Part shown: in pieces, positions 11,026 through 24,770 of the stretch
How positions within the stretch are numbered: the stretch's first letter is position 1
Layout of the letters: every line of letters begins with the position of its first letter
Assembly (NCBI GenBank): GCA_013396525.1
Contig: VWYX01000725.1
Span: forward strand, 310,001 to 374,000
Direction: 5' to 3'
Length of the DNA: 64,000 nucleotides
Source: Chaetorhynchus papuensis
Lineage: Eukaryota; Chordata; Aves; Passeriformes; Rhipiduridae
Program-made: the position numbers and the translations under genes
The notes under the pieces: model-generated
The model's database searches: none
What the model was told of the DNA's origin: nothing
What the model saw: the letters and a program-made list of their open reading frames with translations, nothing else

Positions 11026-14000
11026 GAAAAGTACTTTCCAAATCCTTTTTTCCTCATTAGGGACCATTTAGCACACTGTTCTCTGAACAAAACAAAAGCT
11101 ATTAAAGCAGCTAACACTTGTGCAGCACACTCAGTGTAGGAATAGATCCTTAGGCTCAGACAGACACAGTACCTTCAATTTCCAACATAACAAAGTTTGT
11201 ATGAACTATGGGGGCCATCTGGTCATTTGTACACTTGCCTGTGAGGAACTACTCTCCAGTTAAATTGTTTTAGTGATCCTACCATCAGTCTCAGAAGTCT
11301 TACAACATGCTGATATAAGTTAGTGTTGTTGCACTGGAATTCAACCTGTGATAGAAAGGTATTAAAGAGGGAGCATCATACCGAATCATATACATTAGTG
11401 TGCAGAGTATAAAAATGAATAAAAACAATGTTGTCAAGAACCTAATAATATGATAAGGAAATATGTTGGTTTCTCTTTTAAGGGATAATTCACATGTGTA
11501 TATGCTGTGCAGCTGTACAAATAATTTTTAAGCAGAGATGAGCTTTCCACAGAAACCTTAATGGTGTCTACATTCTAATGTGTCTGACACAAAGCAAGTC
11601 TGGCTTTTTCCCAGTTTCCTTTCTCTGCCAGGTGGACTACAGCATTCTGTAGTCCCTGGACACCCCTTTGATAATGTGGTATTCCTTACTGGTATTTGCA
11701 CCATTTGACCACTTTTCTGTAATTTAATCTCATGCTTCTAGATTCTCCCAGTTACTCTCAGTAAGGTTGCATGCGGAGTTTTCGCACTGGACCATCCGGG
11801 CCAGGACACCCACTCATGTCATTCCTTGATACGGTATTTCAGAGCAACGATCAGGGCACGCTCAACACAAAGCTCTGTAGTAGGAGTCTTAGACTTTGAA
11901 ATAATTTCTCATTGACCTTATGACAGGCTACCAGAGCAGGATCCTCAACCCCTTCATTGTAAGTATTAGTACATTAGCCCATGTATTTCAAAATAGAACA
12001 GTATCTAGTATTGTCTGGGGTATCAGACCGGTCCCTATAATCTTGAAGATCTGTTACCTTTGTCTTTTCCACCTCACAAGTGAAACTTGGTTACTCAAAA
12101 GAATACAATTCTATTAGCATATGGTTCCATTTCAGGCAAAAAATAAGAGGCCCTCTGATCCACAGTTTAATGGCAACAGACCCCTCACCACCTTTTTTCA
12201 CACCAGTTCAACATGTGCAAGGGGCTTCAGTACCAGTCCTTCAGAATCCTCACACCCCTACCTGGCAGCATCAAGTTGTTAACCAAGTTGCCAATGCTGA
12301 CTCACTCTGCACAAAAAACAGGAGGATCTTCTGCCTACCAGCTTTCACCTCCACTAGTTGTCAAATTCTCAACAGAATCACTGAAAGAAAGATCACATAA
12401 AGAAACACTATCACTATTTATCTCCCTCAGCATCCTCCTCTGTTTCCTCGTAGAATCAAACCTCATGACACATTTCTATGTTTCTAAAGTGTATCACTTT
12501 TGTTTTCACAGATTAATTAAAGTCAACTCAGACTCCCTGCAGCACTAAATACTGCCAGGGGTACTGATCTTCCTTGGATGCAACTCTGTATCCCTCTCCT
12601 GGCCTAGACAGCTGGCTGGTGGAGGGACAAGCAAGATTCAGAACTCACTCCACACCTTCTTTAGAACCTGCAAGAATCTGCATTTTGAGAAAGATTTTGG
12701 GCTGCCAAAACATACATGTGTGGGTCTTCTTCCTATCAGGACAAACTTGCCTAACCTTGCATGTGATGTTTCTGTATGATACCACAAGGCAATCTGTCAC
12801 TAGTAAGTTTTCAAGTTTGGTTTCTTCATTATACCATTTACACTTTCACACTTATCTATGAGATACAACATTACCAAAGTCCTCCCATCCTACATGGGAA
12901 TGCTTTTAGATCTCACTTACTTCATCAATCATGGTTATGTGGCACTGGTAGAATACTTATGGGCATGACTTCGCAAGTTCACAAGAGAAAGGTTGTTCCC
13001 AAACCCCACAGAAGCCAGCACAGCATTCACTGTGGAAAAGATGCTGTAACCTTCTCAACAGACAACTACAGCAGTGTGCTGACAAAATTTCAGCTGTTTA
13101 TTTTCAGTCTGTGGGGTGGTGCAGGATCACTTCACATCTTCTGGTGATCTTTGCAAATTATTGTATTTACAGAAGAATACATGTATCACTGATCCATCTC
13201 CTAGTTATCATTGATACCTTGTCAGAAAGACTGATATGTCATACTAGACTAAGTGGGATATATGGTCCAAAGCTCTCAATGACCATTCCAGAATGAGAAT
13301 CAAATTTTTGGCTTCAAATATACAAGAGAAGTGTTGGTCCGTTTTATTCCTACATGTTTACTGAATATATTCCTTGTTCTCTAGTTAGGAAGAATTGTCT
13401 GGATTTTCCTTATCACTCCTCTGATCCAGAACTTTTAGCTGTATTATGACAAAAGGGCGAGTAAAAATGAAATAATACTGATGTTCATAATGTTCACTTA
13501 CTGCTATGGAATCAAAGATCTTTTGTTTCTTACAGCCTCAGTAACTCTTGCTTCCTGCATGTACCACCCTTCTCATTCTCACAGCCAAAGTGGCTCTATG
13601 TTTATAAAACTGGTAAGACCTTTAGTCTAACCCTTCAGAACAGTTCATGTCAATCCAAATGAACATTCTTCAGCAAAACACAAGTTTTAAAACAGACTGG
13701 GAACTGTGTCAGTGCCTTTTATGGTATTGATGAAGGTCCAGAGCCCTTTTATCATCAGAGCTCCAGCAGAATTCATGCTTGATCAATGTGCTTGCTAAGA
13801 AATACCTCTGTGAGCTGCATCTGCTAAGCAGTCTTATGGAATGTTATCTATAGATAAGCTTGAAGATCATTTGACAGAGTGGTCTTCAATTAGTAAAGCT
13901 GCTATGCAAAGGCCCTTACCCCATTTCCATTTAAGCATTTTTTGGAACTACTGCTTGGGGTCACCTACTGCAAGAAGAGGTATGTATCCTGTCAGTTGCT

Positions 14001-17000
14001 GACAGAGAGATACACCAAGCACTTTGCTGAGATACACAACTGATGGGGAAACCTATTGCCTGCTTCACTTATCCACTATCTTCAATCCCTTAACATCATG
14101 CAACTTTAGGATTTTGGAGTTTTAAGATGCCCTCTACAATATGTGCTCATAACCTTTGCATGGTGGACAGTGAGGATTGAGCTCACTCCTCTGGACACCG
14201 CAAAGATGCAAAACCAAACTTCCCAATTAGGATATACATGAAAACATATGTAAACTATGCCCCAATAATACAAAACAAAAAACCACACCCAAATTACAAC
14301 ATGCCGCAGCACAAGCACAGAGCTTGCCTGTGTACTGACCTGTAGGTCTGCCAAACAGCAAAATTACCGTCTACCATTTTAGAGACTATTTTATCATGAA
14401 CAAACCCTTGGAACAGAGTTATTGGCACTCTTATGTATAATGATATTGCTGTTTCCAAAAGAGTAGACAGAGCCATAATCAAGTGAATAATATTCCCCTT
14501 CTCTACCGTCATTGTCTCTTCGGCATTAATTATTCAATTCCAAGTGTTTACAGTTTGGCACCTTTATTATGTTCTGCACAGTAACTCCCCCGCAAAGGTC
14601 TCTGTGGGAAGCTATTCCTGCCACAGGATAACTGCCATCTGAACAACCCCTTCATAAACAAGTCACCTATTTTCTGTTTAGCTCCCAGGAGTGCCTCCCT
14701 GCATGACCAGATGAAAATGATCACCAGCACAAGAGAGCAGCAGTGAAGTAAATCCAGGGTTTGGGAGTGCCCCTTCAGCACCCCCAGTTATTAGCCATCA
14801 TTAGTTTAGTTTACAAAAGCAGCTGCATGTTTAGAATTGGAGTCTCTGTCAATTCACACAGCCTAACTAACTGAGCCAAGTTATGGGCAAAGACAGAACA
14901 CCAGTGGCAATGGGTAGGAATCAAAAAAACAAAACAGTAATTGCTATGCAAAAAGTTCTAAAAATATCATACTTGCACAGCAAAGAATTACAAAACAGCA
15001 TGGCTAAACAATCTACATTGGATTTTGACCTCTTTTTTTTTTGCAAGATACACTGAGGAAACCTCAGTAGCAGATATAAGACAGAATTTATAGAAAGTTA
15101 ACACAAAAAAAAAGGACCTATTTGAACTGAACAGTTTTGTCAAATGCAGCCATAGCAAAGGGAAAACAAAGTGTGCTCCATCCCTATATCTTATATACAA
15201 TGATTTTTGAGAAATACAATTTCTTTTACTTCTAATTTCTGTGGTTGTTCTCCTGATCAGGTTCAGATTTCAGAAGATACCTGATTTTGTGATAAATGAA
15301 GTAACTTCTTAAGATTAGCATAACCCATGTAAACACTATTAATGCAAATACATTGCTACCTCCTCCCTTTCCTACTTCCTGATCCTTTTCTCTACACTGG
15401 AAAGGATTCTCTACACAGCATTCATCCAAGCAAAGACAAGTTGTTCACTGCCTTCATAAAGTTTAATAATATATAAAGTTTATTTTATTTATTGAAACCC
15501 TTATCCTTAGTGACTTCCCTATTCTCACTTCTTCTGGTGTCAGTATAAAAACTTGCAAATGTAATACGAGATGAGGTATAAGCTCTGAGGGAAGTTCTTT
15601 TCCTAGTTCGGTCACTCACAAACATGTATCTCTAAGAAATAATCTCCAATGTTTACAATGAGTTAATACTTCAGCCTCAGCATCATTAAGTTAAAATTCA
15701 ATTAGCAATGAGACCCAAATCCAGTCTTAATTACTTTACTATCTCTTCCTCATTCATTCTAGAGGACAAACCTGGTCTGCACATGATTAAGATGGTTTGC
15801 AATGGAGAAAGCTCGACTGTTAGAATCCCTAGTCATTTGTCACAGAAGAAAACCAAAAATAGATAGGCTCATTCAGAATTAAAACCTTGCCTCCTCGTTT
15901 ACCTGGGGAAGGACTACAAGAAGGTGATATCAAAATCTAGGAAGGAAAAATAAAGTGAAAAATAAGTCAGAGAAGTAAGACTCAACACATAACATCCACA
16001 AAAAAACATGAACCACCAAGAGCAACCAACATGGCCTGTGGCTTCCTCTGTTCAGAGAAATGCAACTTATGTGTATCATTTAACAAGTAGTAATGAGTCC
16101 TACACAACTTCATTTGTCCCAGACTTGCTACTGCCTCAGCCAGGGTCTGATGCTGGCTAATAAAGTTTCCAAACTCTCTATGTATATATAAATCAGTTTC
16201 CATACTGATGGCTTCATAATGCAGACAAAATTCTCCATAGGCCCAGTAAAAATGCTAGAATAGGAACTTCAAACTGAGCACTCCTGAAGACATACTCTAG
16301 CACCATGCTAGAGTATCCACATAAAGGGTAAGTATGAGTAAATCCTGTCAACATGCTATTATATGCTTAACTCCAAGTCAAAAATCAGTGACACACACTT
16401 CTGATGAGCTATAGAGTGAGGATGATAGCAATAAAACAGTTGTGTTTGTAAAAAATAAGGTAATTAATATAAATGCACAAGGGCACCATGGTTTGGGGTA
16501 GTGAATGCTTGATCATAACTACTGTGTGATTGCTCATTCCTTATTTCCTGAGCTCCCACCCTGACACCTTGGATCTCATGAGCAGAGCCAAGTGCCCACT
16601 GAAATAAATGGGTATGTATGCTAAATATGTAAGTACTTTCCTACGTTACATGTTCTTACAACTCATACCCTTGTGATAGATACTAAATTGGACATCCAGA
16701 TTTAGTACTTCTGACCTCTATTTTAAGGTTTTGATCGTTAAGTTGACTTTGCCTAGATAGGTTCCTGGAAGAGGCTGGAGTCTATACAAGGATGAAAGGA
16801 GATAATTTTATTAAATGCATTACCTCAGTGCATACAAAAATCTGCAATTCTTTGCACTTTATTTAAGAACTGTTATCTCTTGATGCAGTTTTAGTCTTCA
16901 TGACTTCATATGGAAAATGTATAATTGATGCAGAAGTTACTAGAGGTGAAGCCAAAGGTTTGAGTGAAAACAAGCTTATAGCAGGTTTGGAGACAAATAT

Positions 17001-18316
17001 TAACTACTCAGTTTTGCTGAAACAAGGTAACAGCATCAAAATAGTTACTACTCACTACACAGTTATTATCAACATTTAGTGTTTCCAAATGTATACAAAT
17101 GCAGAAAGACAGAACTACAACAATTATCACTGCAGTATCAACATTATGTTTACTACCAAGAAAGAAATGGAAGGAAGGAAACAATGAAACTAGAGTAAGA
17201 TAAACAGCCCAGTGACTGCAGAGACCCTGGGACCACAAAACACAAAACTTTGTCTGCAGCACTAAACATCCACATTTGGCTAATAACACAATATTAAAAT
17301 AAGTGCATTTAAGGCATATTTTAAGTTCTGTCACAGTAGGATAGGATATAAGAGTTTAGTTTCCAACTGGTCTTAGGCTCTTGCTATAGCCTCCCTGAGA
17401 GCCTTCCAAGTTCAAGGTGCACCCCAGAACTGAGAATGACAGAGAGCCGGTTACTTACAGCTACATCAATGATGTTTCCTTCTTCTCTCAACCTGTAATA
17501 CCTATTTTCCAGAGAACCCGAACGATTTATTTGGGAGCGCGGTCTCCTAGCTTTCCACTATTCTACAAAACATAATGGGGAGCCAGATACTTGCAGTTTG
17601 CTCCAGGGACTAGAGTGAGAAATTACTTTTTTATATTCATTTAATATCATACCACTTTTAATTCATGCCAGGTTCAGTTAACCATGCAAATAAAGATGTT
17701 TATTCTCAATATCTGCAACAGATAACAAGATTATAAATGCATAAATGGAGAAAAAAAAATCAAAGAAAAAATTACTCTTCTGAAGTTAAATAATAGAAGA
17801 TTGGGGTTCTTCCTGTCAGGATGCCTTGCAGATTTTTCTAATTATCTGTCTTCCTAAATAACTATGTTCTTTCAGATATTTACACCTCAGACTGCAACCT
17901 TTATGGAAAATCTGTATCTTTAGACTATTAGCACACCAGTGCTGCTACATTCACCACAAGCCGGCAGTCTGGAGCCTTCTCTAGGAATTGCAGTTACTCC
18001 TTCTTTTGCCTGTCACCAGATCACCGTCTCTTTGTTTTATTCATCACATTACTTGGTTGTTTGTGAGAAAACTTTCTGGATCCAGCTTTGCTCATATTTT
18101 AAAGACCTAATTTCTTGAGTTTTCAGTGTATTTTTGTAAAACAACAAGAACAGAGAAATTCCAGCTATTTCACTCAATCTGTGATGTACACCTGTAGATT
18201 ATATCCAGAATCACTGATTGGTTCTCAAGCCACCTAAAAATAATTTAAAGAAATAATTAATTTTCATTAATCTCAACTTCCCTAACCCTTAAGGAAATTT
18301 TCAGAATAGGACATAT

Positions 18317-18350
18317 GAAAAAATGAAGAGGTACAGAGAGGTGATTACAG
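18317..18350 (-). repeat. Possible MIR-like fragment
   Basis: AAATGAAGAGGTACAGAGAG followed by GTGATT resembles the antisense MIR segment around gaggcacagagaggttaagtg. It is short, so chance is possible. Confidence 0.3.
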
Positions 18351-18854
18351 AAAGAGCAACATTAGTGCAAAAGTTCAAAATTAATTTCCAGTCTTTTTTA
18401 ATTTACTGTAAAATTTTCAATTATGAATTGTGAAACTCTCCAAAATCACAGTTGCTAAAAAAGGCAGTAAAGAAAGCCACATACTCCAATATTTAATCTT
18501 TCCATATTGTGATAAGCATAACTATGTTATTCAGTTATTCCAACTGTTGCAATTTTATAGTTCTCTAAAAGATGCTTTATGAGATGACATATTTCAATAC
18601 TACTAATAATGATAGTTGTTATCATCACCACCATAACTTCTTGTCAACAGACTGGTGATAAAGACTTCTTAACTAAGCTCTCAGAGCTCTCTTACTGTGT
18701 CTAGCTGGCAGATCTAGCTAAGATCAAACTTCAGTTTTAAGCAGTTCTATTCATATAACTGCACTTCGTAACAATGGAAACAGAGCAACTCCAAGTAACT
18801 TCACCTCAAATCACTTCGGCTTCAGTTTCTTAGCCTCAATCCCCTACAACTGAT

Positions 18855-18910
18855 ATGTACACTGTATATATATATGTATTATTGTCTGTATATACATATA
18901 TACACACACT
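18855..18910. repeat. TA/CA-type microsatellite
   Basis: Interrupted GTATATATAT, TATACATATA and CACACAC runs. Simple-sequence DNA without a gene. Confidence 0.75.
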
Positions 18911-20330
18911 GATACAGTTGAAGTCTATCAATAAAAAGAAACTGTAAATTAAAAAGTAATAAGAAACAAAGGACTGCCTGCACACAGTGTAACAACTGTT
19001 TTGTTGGGACTTTGAGGAGTGTATGAATAAAAAAAAAAACTTAACATAAGCTTTCCAAAGGAAGTATTTACCATAACACATCACTTACTGTATGCTGACA
19101 GGCAGAATCCATTTAAAAATCACACCAGTACTTAAGTACAAACATACAACTTTTATGGAAGAATGTTGAAGACCTCCAATACTTCAAAAAGCTATCAACT
19201 GATTTCTTCATATACGGCTATATAGCCAACCAAAACATCTGTTACTAAATCTGTTAAAATTACAAAGAAACAAAAAAGAAAATTAGCTGATGAAAATAAC
19301 TGAGATCAAAAAACAAGGACTTGCTTAAGCACCGTCTCTCTAAACACTGTCTTAATCTAAAATTTAACATTATTTCGAAACCAGTACTGTTTACAGTACT
19401 CCTCATGTTTTTCTCTTTACACTCCCAAAGGTAAGCAGCAAGTTATGACTAGCAACACTTAAAGCAAAGAAGGTGAAATCCATGACTGCCCCTGGGAATT
19501 TGACAACAAATGTCACAATCACACCAGATCATATCTCATTCAGTTTTCCGCAGAAATTACATACATCAAAAGGACCCAACAAACCACCCTTCTTCACCCT
19601 CACCCCCCCTGAAAAACCTGGATCACTCCGCCCATTGATAACCTCAACTAATGTTTCTCAGTCGGAGAAGACAATCACCAACCTACAGCCGAACACCGGC
19701 ACCTTATCCGGAGAAGCTTTATCCATATAGCTTTAAGCATATAGCTGTTTCCCCGAACCAGCGCAGTGCATTCCCTTCAGCCCTGAACATCCCTGCCTGG
19801 CATGGCTGCCCAGGTGAGACTCAAACGCCACGCCAAGGGCTCCTCCCGAGGCAGACTAAGTATATTAAAACAGCGCCCAGAACCAAACCCGCTATGCGTT
19901 AGACCACGAATACACATCAAGGTGGGTTTCTTTAACTGCAGATACGAACAACGGAGGTTAAATTCCTAACAAGGCGAGGGCTGAGCTCGGAGCAGCAGTT
20001 CCGTGCCCGCTCCAGCGGAGCGATGCCCAGGAAGGCCCCTCCGCGGCCGGCCCACGGGGAATGCGAGGCGCCCGCCCGCGGCCTCCCGGGAAGGCGCAGC
20101 CGGCCAGGCAGAGGCCCCGGCGGTCCCCCCAGGCCTGAAGCTCCACAGGAACCGCCCCGACCCCGGCCCGCCGCCCTCAGAGCCACCGCAGCCGCCGCCC
20201 TCAGCCGCCCCAGGAACGAAGCGGGGTGCAGTGACCAGTGGCCGCGCCCCTACGGAGAAGGCCGGTGCCGGGGCACCGCCCGGACGCGGAAGCGAAAGGA
20301 CCCCGCAGCCCCCGAGCATCGCGGCCTGGA

Positions 20331-20341
20331 GCGGCCATTTT
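20331..20341 (-). promoter_or_regulatory. YY1-type motif
   Basis: The minus strand reads AAAATGGCCGC, the YY1 core AAnATGGC with a GC-rich end. It is located upstream of the proposed ZBED4 exon 1. Motif match only. Confidence 0.35.
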
Positions 20342-20390
20342 GCAGCCCGGCGCGCTGACATGTCGCGCGCCGTGCGTGGCACCGCCCCCC

Positions 20391-20400
20391 GCGCCTGCGC
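20391..20400 (+). promoter_or_regulatory. NRF1-like motif
   Basis: GCGCCTGCGC is one base off the palindromic NRF1 site GCGCATGCGC. It lies just upstream of the likely ZBED4 transcription start. Motif match only. Confidence 0.35.
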
Positions 20401-20439
20401 CCTGCGCCCCGCGCCCCGCGGCGGCCGAGCCGGGGCAGC

Positions 20440-20585
20440 TGCTCAGCGCCGCGGCGGCGGCGGAGACAAAGCGCCGGGTAATGAATGGGACGGGCCCGCC
20501 CGGCCCTTCCTCTTAACTCCTTCGGGCCCGGCCGGGTGGCGGCAACGGCGACCTCCGGCTTCCCCCGCGGCGGCCGCCCGGGAAG
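20440..20585 (+). other. ZBED4: ZBED4 exon 1, non-coding (5' limit estimated)
   Basis: The plus strand reads GCCCGGGAAG|GTGAGTAG, a strong 5' splice site with GT at 20586-20587, in the middle of the CpG island. ZBED4 is known to have an untranslated first exon and its whole coding region in the next one, which fits. A short upstream ORF starts at 20481 and stops after 11 codons. The 5' limit is a guess; only the donor is supported. Confidence 0.5.
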
Positions 20586-20656
20586 GTGAGTAGCACCGTT
20601 CCGGCACCGGGAGGGCGCCGGCCAGGGCGGTCCGGCTCTCTGATGGTCCCTCACCC

Positions 20657-20666
20657 NNNNNNNNNN
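20657..20666. other. Assembly gap (10 N)
   Basis: Ten N in the ZBED4 CpG island, 71 bp after the exon 1 donor. The round number suggests a placeholder of unknown size in GC-rich DNA. Confidence 0.95.
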
Positions 20667-23600
20667 TCCCCCCCGTGCTCGCCACCGCCGCGTTTGGCCT
20701 CAGCGGCCTCGGTGCCTTGCGCGGCCGGGGACCTGCGTCCCGGGCCCGGCGGCGCCCTGTCCCTCCTGGGAGCGCCCGCGGGACAGCGCCGCTAGGCCGG
20801 GGAGGGGGCGTGTGGCGGCGGGGCAGTGCAGGAAGCCGGGAATCAGGCCCGCGGTGCCGGCTCTATTGTCTGCGGGGCCCCGCGGGGGGCCCGGACGGCC
20901 CGGTGAACGGAGGTCGCCGGTGCCTAGGGGTTTGTTGCTGTCCCGGGCCGCCCGGCGGGCCCCACCGCCCCCCGCCCGGGGAGGGGTGTCCGCCGCGGCG
21001 CCGGGCGCGCCTCCAGCCCCCCCGGCATCGTGCGCGGCGCGGGCCGGGCCGGGCCGACGGGACCCGCCGGAGCTGAGCGCCCGCGCCCACCTGGCGGGGC
21101 CGCAGGAGCCGGGCCCGCGGAGGGAGCGGTGACCATGTGGCCGCTGCCGTCCCGACCCAAGATGGCCCAGGCAGCCCCGGGGTGCGGACGGGGGACCGCC
21201 TTGGGTACAGGCTCCCGAGTCGGGTGCCGGGACCGGAAAGCCCGGGAAATCCTAAAAAGCGTTTCCCCCCGAGAAACAGGACACGAGGTGGGCAGGCGCC
21301 CGCCAGTGGCTTCGGCCGCGGCGTAAGCACCGCGTCTGTGCTTGTTTGCGGTGAAGTTTCAGCCATCCCTCCTGGGCAGAGTCACTCAAGAATACTGTCT
21401 CGGAAAAGTGCAGAATTTAGCTTTCGCGTAGTGCTGCTCTCGTTTTCTACTTGGGGCGTGGTAATTTTGCTTAAAAATGTCTTCTGTAGCTTCTAGGTCT
21501 ACACTGAGACAGCTGCTGTTGTTAGAGTGGCTGTGTTAGAACACTTACTGGATTTCTTAGGGCGTCCAATACACTTAAAGTTGTCTGCTGCATATACAGC
21601 CTACTTAAAGTGTAAAAACACTATCGTATTGAAAGGTTAATGCCTCTTTTGCATTAATAGTGATTCTATTTATCATTGCTAAGTTTTGTAGGGTTGGGCT
21701 TTGCAATGTAGAGACTTTTCTCCCTAGTGCTTATATGTTAGAAGCAGTCCTGGCTTGTTTCTGGGGGTTTCCTTTGAGAAACTTCAATGATTTAGCACGA
21801 GCTGTCGTGGTACAGCTAAAATACTAAGCAGAGAAAGCTTTTCAAGCCCCCATAACATGAATGTACTTTCCAGATTTTTCCTTACGTTGTTGACTTTATG
21901 GCCTGCTATACGTGTGTATCTGTTTTGCTTTTCAAGAGCATGAGCACAGCACTTTTCTTCTAAAGGTTGTCTTCAGTAATGCAGTGTTTCACTTTAAGAG
22001 CAGACGAACACCCTTGGGAGGACATTCATGGAGTACATACTGGGGGGAGTGAAGTCTGGAAGACTTTATCAACTATCCTCAAGATACTATGCTGCTACTA
22101 GGAAGCCTGTGTTTGTGCAAATACTGGGCAGGGGCATTCCAGTTGTTATTCACTATGGAGACTGGTCTTGCAGAGGAAAAATTTCTGTTAAAAACAACAT
22201 AAATTCTTTTGTGGACTATTAGAAATTTGAGTGCTGTCCAGTAGATATTAGACCAACAGGCAAGATGCTGACAGTTTTTGTGCAGTTGGGAGTGTGTCTA
22301 CTTTGGTACTTTATGTTGCTAGTACCTTTCAGCTGTAACAGATTTTGAGGAATTTATTCCAAGGGAGTTCTCCAGAGCAGTCAAATGTAAGAATTGATGA
22401 AGTAAAATGAAATGCCTAAACTAAGCATCTCGGAGAAGTTTTCTGAACATTCGTACTGTTGCATAACAATAACCCTTTTACTTCTGGCGGTGTAACACCC
22501 CCCATCCTTGTGACTGCTCTGCCTTCTTGGAAGCTCCTGGTAAGCCTTGACCAAACCAGCTGAGTGGTGAAGCGTCCCTTGACTGTACCAGCTGGGCTCT
22601 GAGGCAGTCCCAGATCGTACCAGGAGCTCTGGCGTGATAAAGGTGGGAAACAAAGGATAAGCAATTACCTCTTGTAGCCTCGGTAAACCATTTACCTGGA
22701 TGTAGCCCGAGTGGAACGGTACCATTGTTACTGCACTTTGGGGAAAGAAGCTTAGTAGTTACTGACTTGATTTATGATCAGGAAGGAAGCTTACTGATGA
22801 TCAAGTCAATCATCTTCTGACCCTATAAACAGCAAGGCTAAGTGAGGCTGTTTGAGCTTGCCTGGACTGCTGCAGGCTGTGCCGGCGCCTCCCAGAGCTC
22901 ACAAACCATCAAGTTTGTGGTACTCAAGGACTGTCAGCCTCTCACCCTCCATCTCCATGTTCCTTAAGGTGCAACCATTGCCTATTGGGAAATGCAAAGG
23001 GAATTTGACATATTTTAGTGAATTCGAGGGCAATTTTTCATAGGTACCTTTACACACATAGAAATAGGTGTACACTTCGTTTTACCTGTTTATGTTAATT
23101 GATTATGGTACAAATGTTACTATTTTGCATCCGTAGTTTAGTCATTGTTATAATTGTTGTGAAAACTATCAAATCACTTTGTCAGTGTTAAAGTACTCAA
23201 GTATTAAGTGCTGTTAAACCCTTCTACACCTTTATCTTTCCACCCATATCCTTCGCAGTCTTACTGTTTTGGCATTCACAGCTTTTGTGTAAATCATTCC
23301 AAACTGCTTCTTATTTGATCTTCCTTTGTATGCTTTAGTATGTGTAGTAAGTAGTAGAGTGAACCTTGCCATTGAACTCTGTAAAGTTGCATTTTCACGT
23401 ATCCATATTAAACCCTGCTTTTGCCAGTACCTTTGACAGTTTCTTTAAGCAGCCAAACCACTCATTCATGACATCTGTTTAAGGCAAAATTGTGACAGGT
23501 ACAGCATCCTCATTGATAATGTGAGAGGCAAAGTATAGAAGAGCAGAAGGCTAGACAGGTAATGAGCTTAGAGTACTGTTTGCTATCTTTCTATTACCTT

Positions 23601-24689
23601 GTCTCCTGCAGCCTCTCTCTCTGGTGTTTCCACCTGCTATGGCTTGTTTTAAACCAAGACAGTAAATGTCCAAAGCAAGAATTGTGTTTGTAGAACAGCC
23701 AGTGTCACAGGTGCTTAGTGCAGAGGGGATCTTCTTCAATAAGCATAACACATCACTAAAACTTATAACAGGGCCTTGGAAAATACAGGAGGGCAACAGA
23801 ATTTTACATTTTTTTTAAAATAGTCCATCCACTAAAGTAGACTATCCTACCAAATACTTTTTAAAACTAGGTATTACAGAAGGAAGTGGACTTTGAGCCT
23901 GCTGGGTTTTTCTGTTTTCTTCTCCCTTTTTTTTCTTGGAATTCGTCCTCTTCAAGTTTTTAGAATCCTAAATACATTTACTTCTGAGAGATTTGTTTCT
24001 TCCTCTGCTAAAGTTTGAGTTAAAGAATGTACATGTTGTATTTTCCAACAGCTTGCTGCATTTTGCCACCATTCACAGTGAAGAATATATACAGGGGGTT
24101 TTGTAAATCCTGTTTTTTGCAGCCCACTTTTAATTTTTAGGAGTTTCATCTTCCAGGTGAACAGGTTTTACTATGGGGTTGCCACTGTAATGAAGAGTTG
24201 AAATAATCAGCCATATGCAAATAGCATGATGATACATGTATATTGGCTTAGGGTTATCTAGAAAAGAATATTATGGATAGTTTAGTGGGGAATTTTGCAC
24301 CATATAGAGCAGACTGTTTAACTCATCGTGACTGACATATTTTCCTGAAGTAGGGATGATCTACGTATTTTAGTAGTATCAACATAAATTAATGTAATTT
24401 TTATAATGTTACCTGTTGTAGTGTATACTTTCAAAACAGACTTCACAAAGAAAGTGTTCTTATATGGCAGATGTGATTTGTTTTCTGCACATCTTTGGCT
24501 GTTTATTTTGTATTTGTTACTGGCATCCTCAGTATTGTTCAATTTACAACTGTGGAATTGTTTGATTTCAGCCAATTAGTGAAAAAATTGAGTAGTTTCT
24601 GTGGCCTAACGGTAGCTTTCAAGTGAAATCCAGAGTTTAAAGCTCCCTGGTGAAGAAGTAAGGAAAACTAAACTTTTTTGTAACTTTTT

Positions 24690-24770
24690 TGTAACTTCTT
24701 TGTGTTGGTTTTTTGTTTTGTTTTGGTGGGGGGTTTTATGTTTTGTTTTGGTTTTGGTTTTTTTTTTCTG
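24690..24770. repeat. GTTTT-rich low-complexity tract
   Basis: Repeated TTTTG/GGTTTT units with a G7 run. Simple repeat in ZBED4 intron 1. Confidence 0.7.

Larger units (their letters stand above)
10400..19940. other. Intergenic region between divergent BRD1 and ZBED4 promoters
   Basis: About 9.5 kb of AT-rich sequence with no ORF of recognisable family. It holds two MIR-like fragments (about 10,970-11,025 and 18,317-18,350) and a TA/CA-rich microsatellite at about 18,855-18,910. One minus-strand open frame at 15,232-15,429 has a hydrophobic segment but no ATG start, and I reject it. I see nothing else. Confidence 0.6.
19950..21340. promoter_or_regulatory. ZBED4: CpG island, ZBED4 promoter
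   Basis: About 1.4 kb of dense CpG sequence with abrupt edges. It contains a YY1-type motif (AAAATGGCCGC on the minus strand, 20331-20341), an NRF1-like GCGCCTGCGC at 20391-20400 and a first-exon donor on the plus strand at 20586. A 10-N gap at 20657-20666 shows the assembly is incomplete here. The island faces the BRD1 island across about 9.5 kb. The large overlapping open frames are compositional artefacts. Confidence 0.85.

Noticed and set aside
15232..15440. Minus-strand frame with a hydrophobic segment (FALIVFTWVMLIL), resembling a small membrane protein
   Set aside because: It has no ATG start (it opens at TTG after a TGA), the acceptor-like AG upstream would put that TGA in frame, and I recognise no family.
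19932..21496. Long open frames in the second CpG island
   Set aside because: Same compositional cause; one even runs through the N gap. The strand and splice logic fits a non-coding ZBED4 exon 1.
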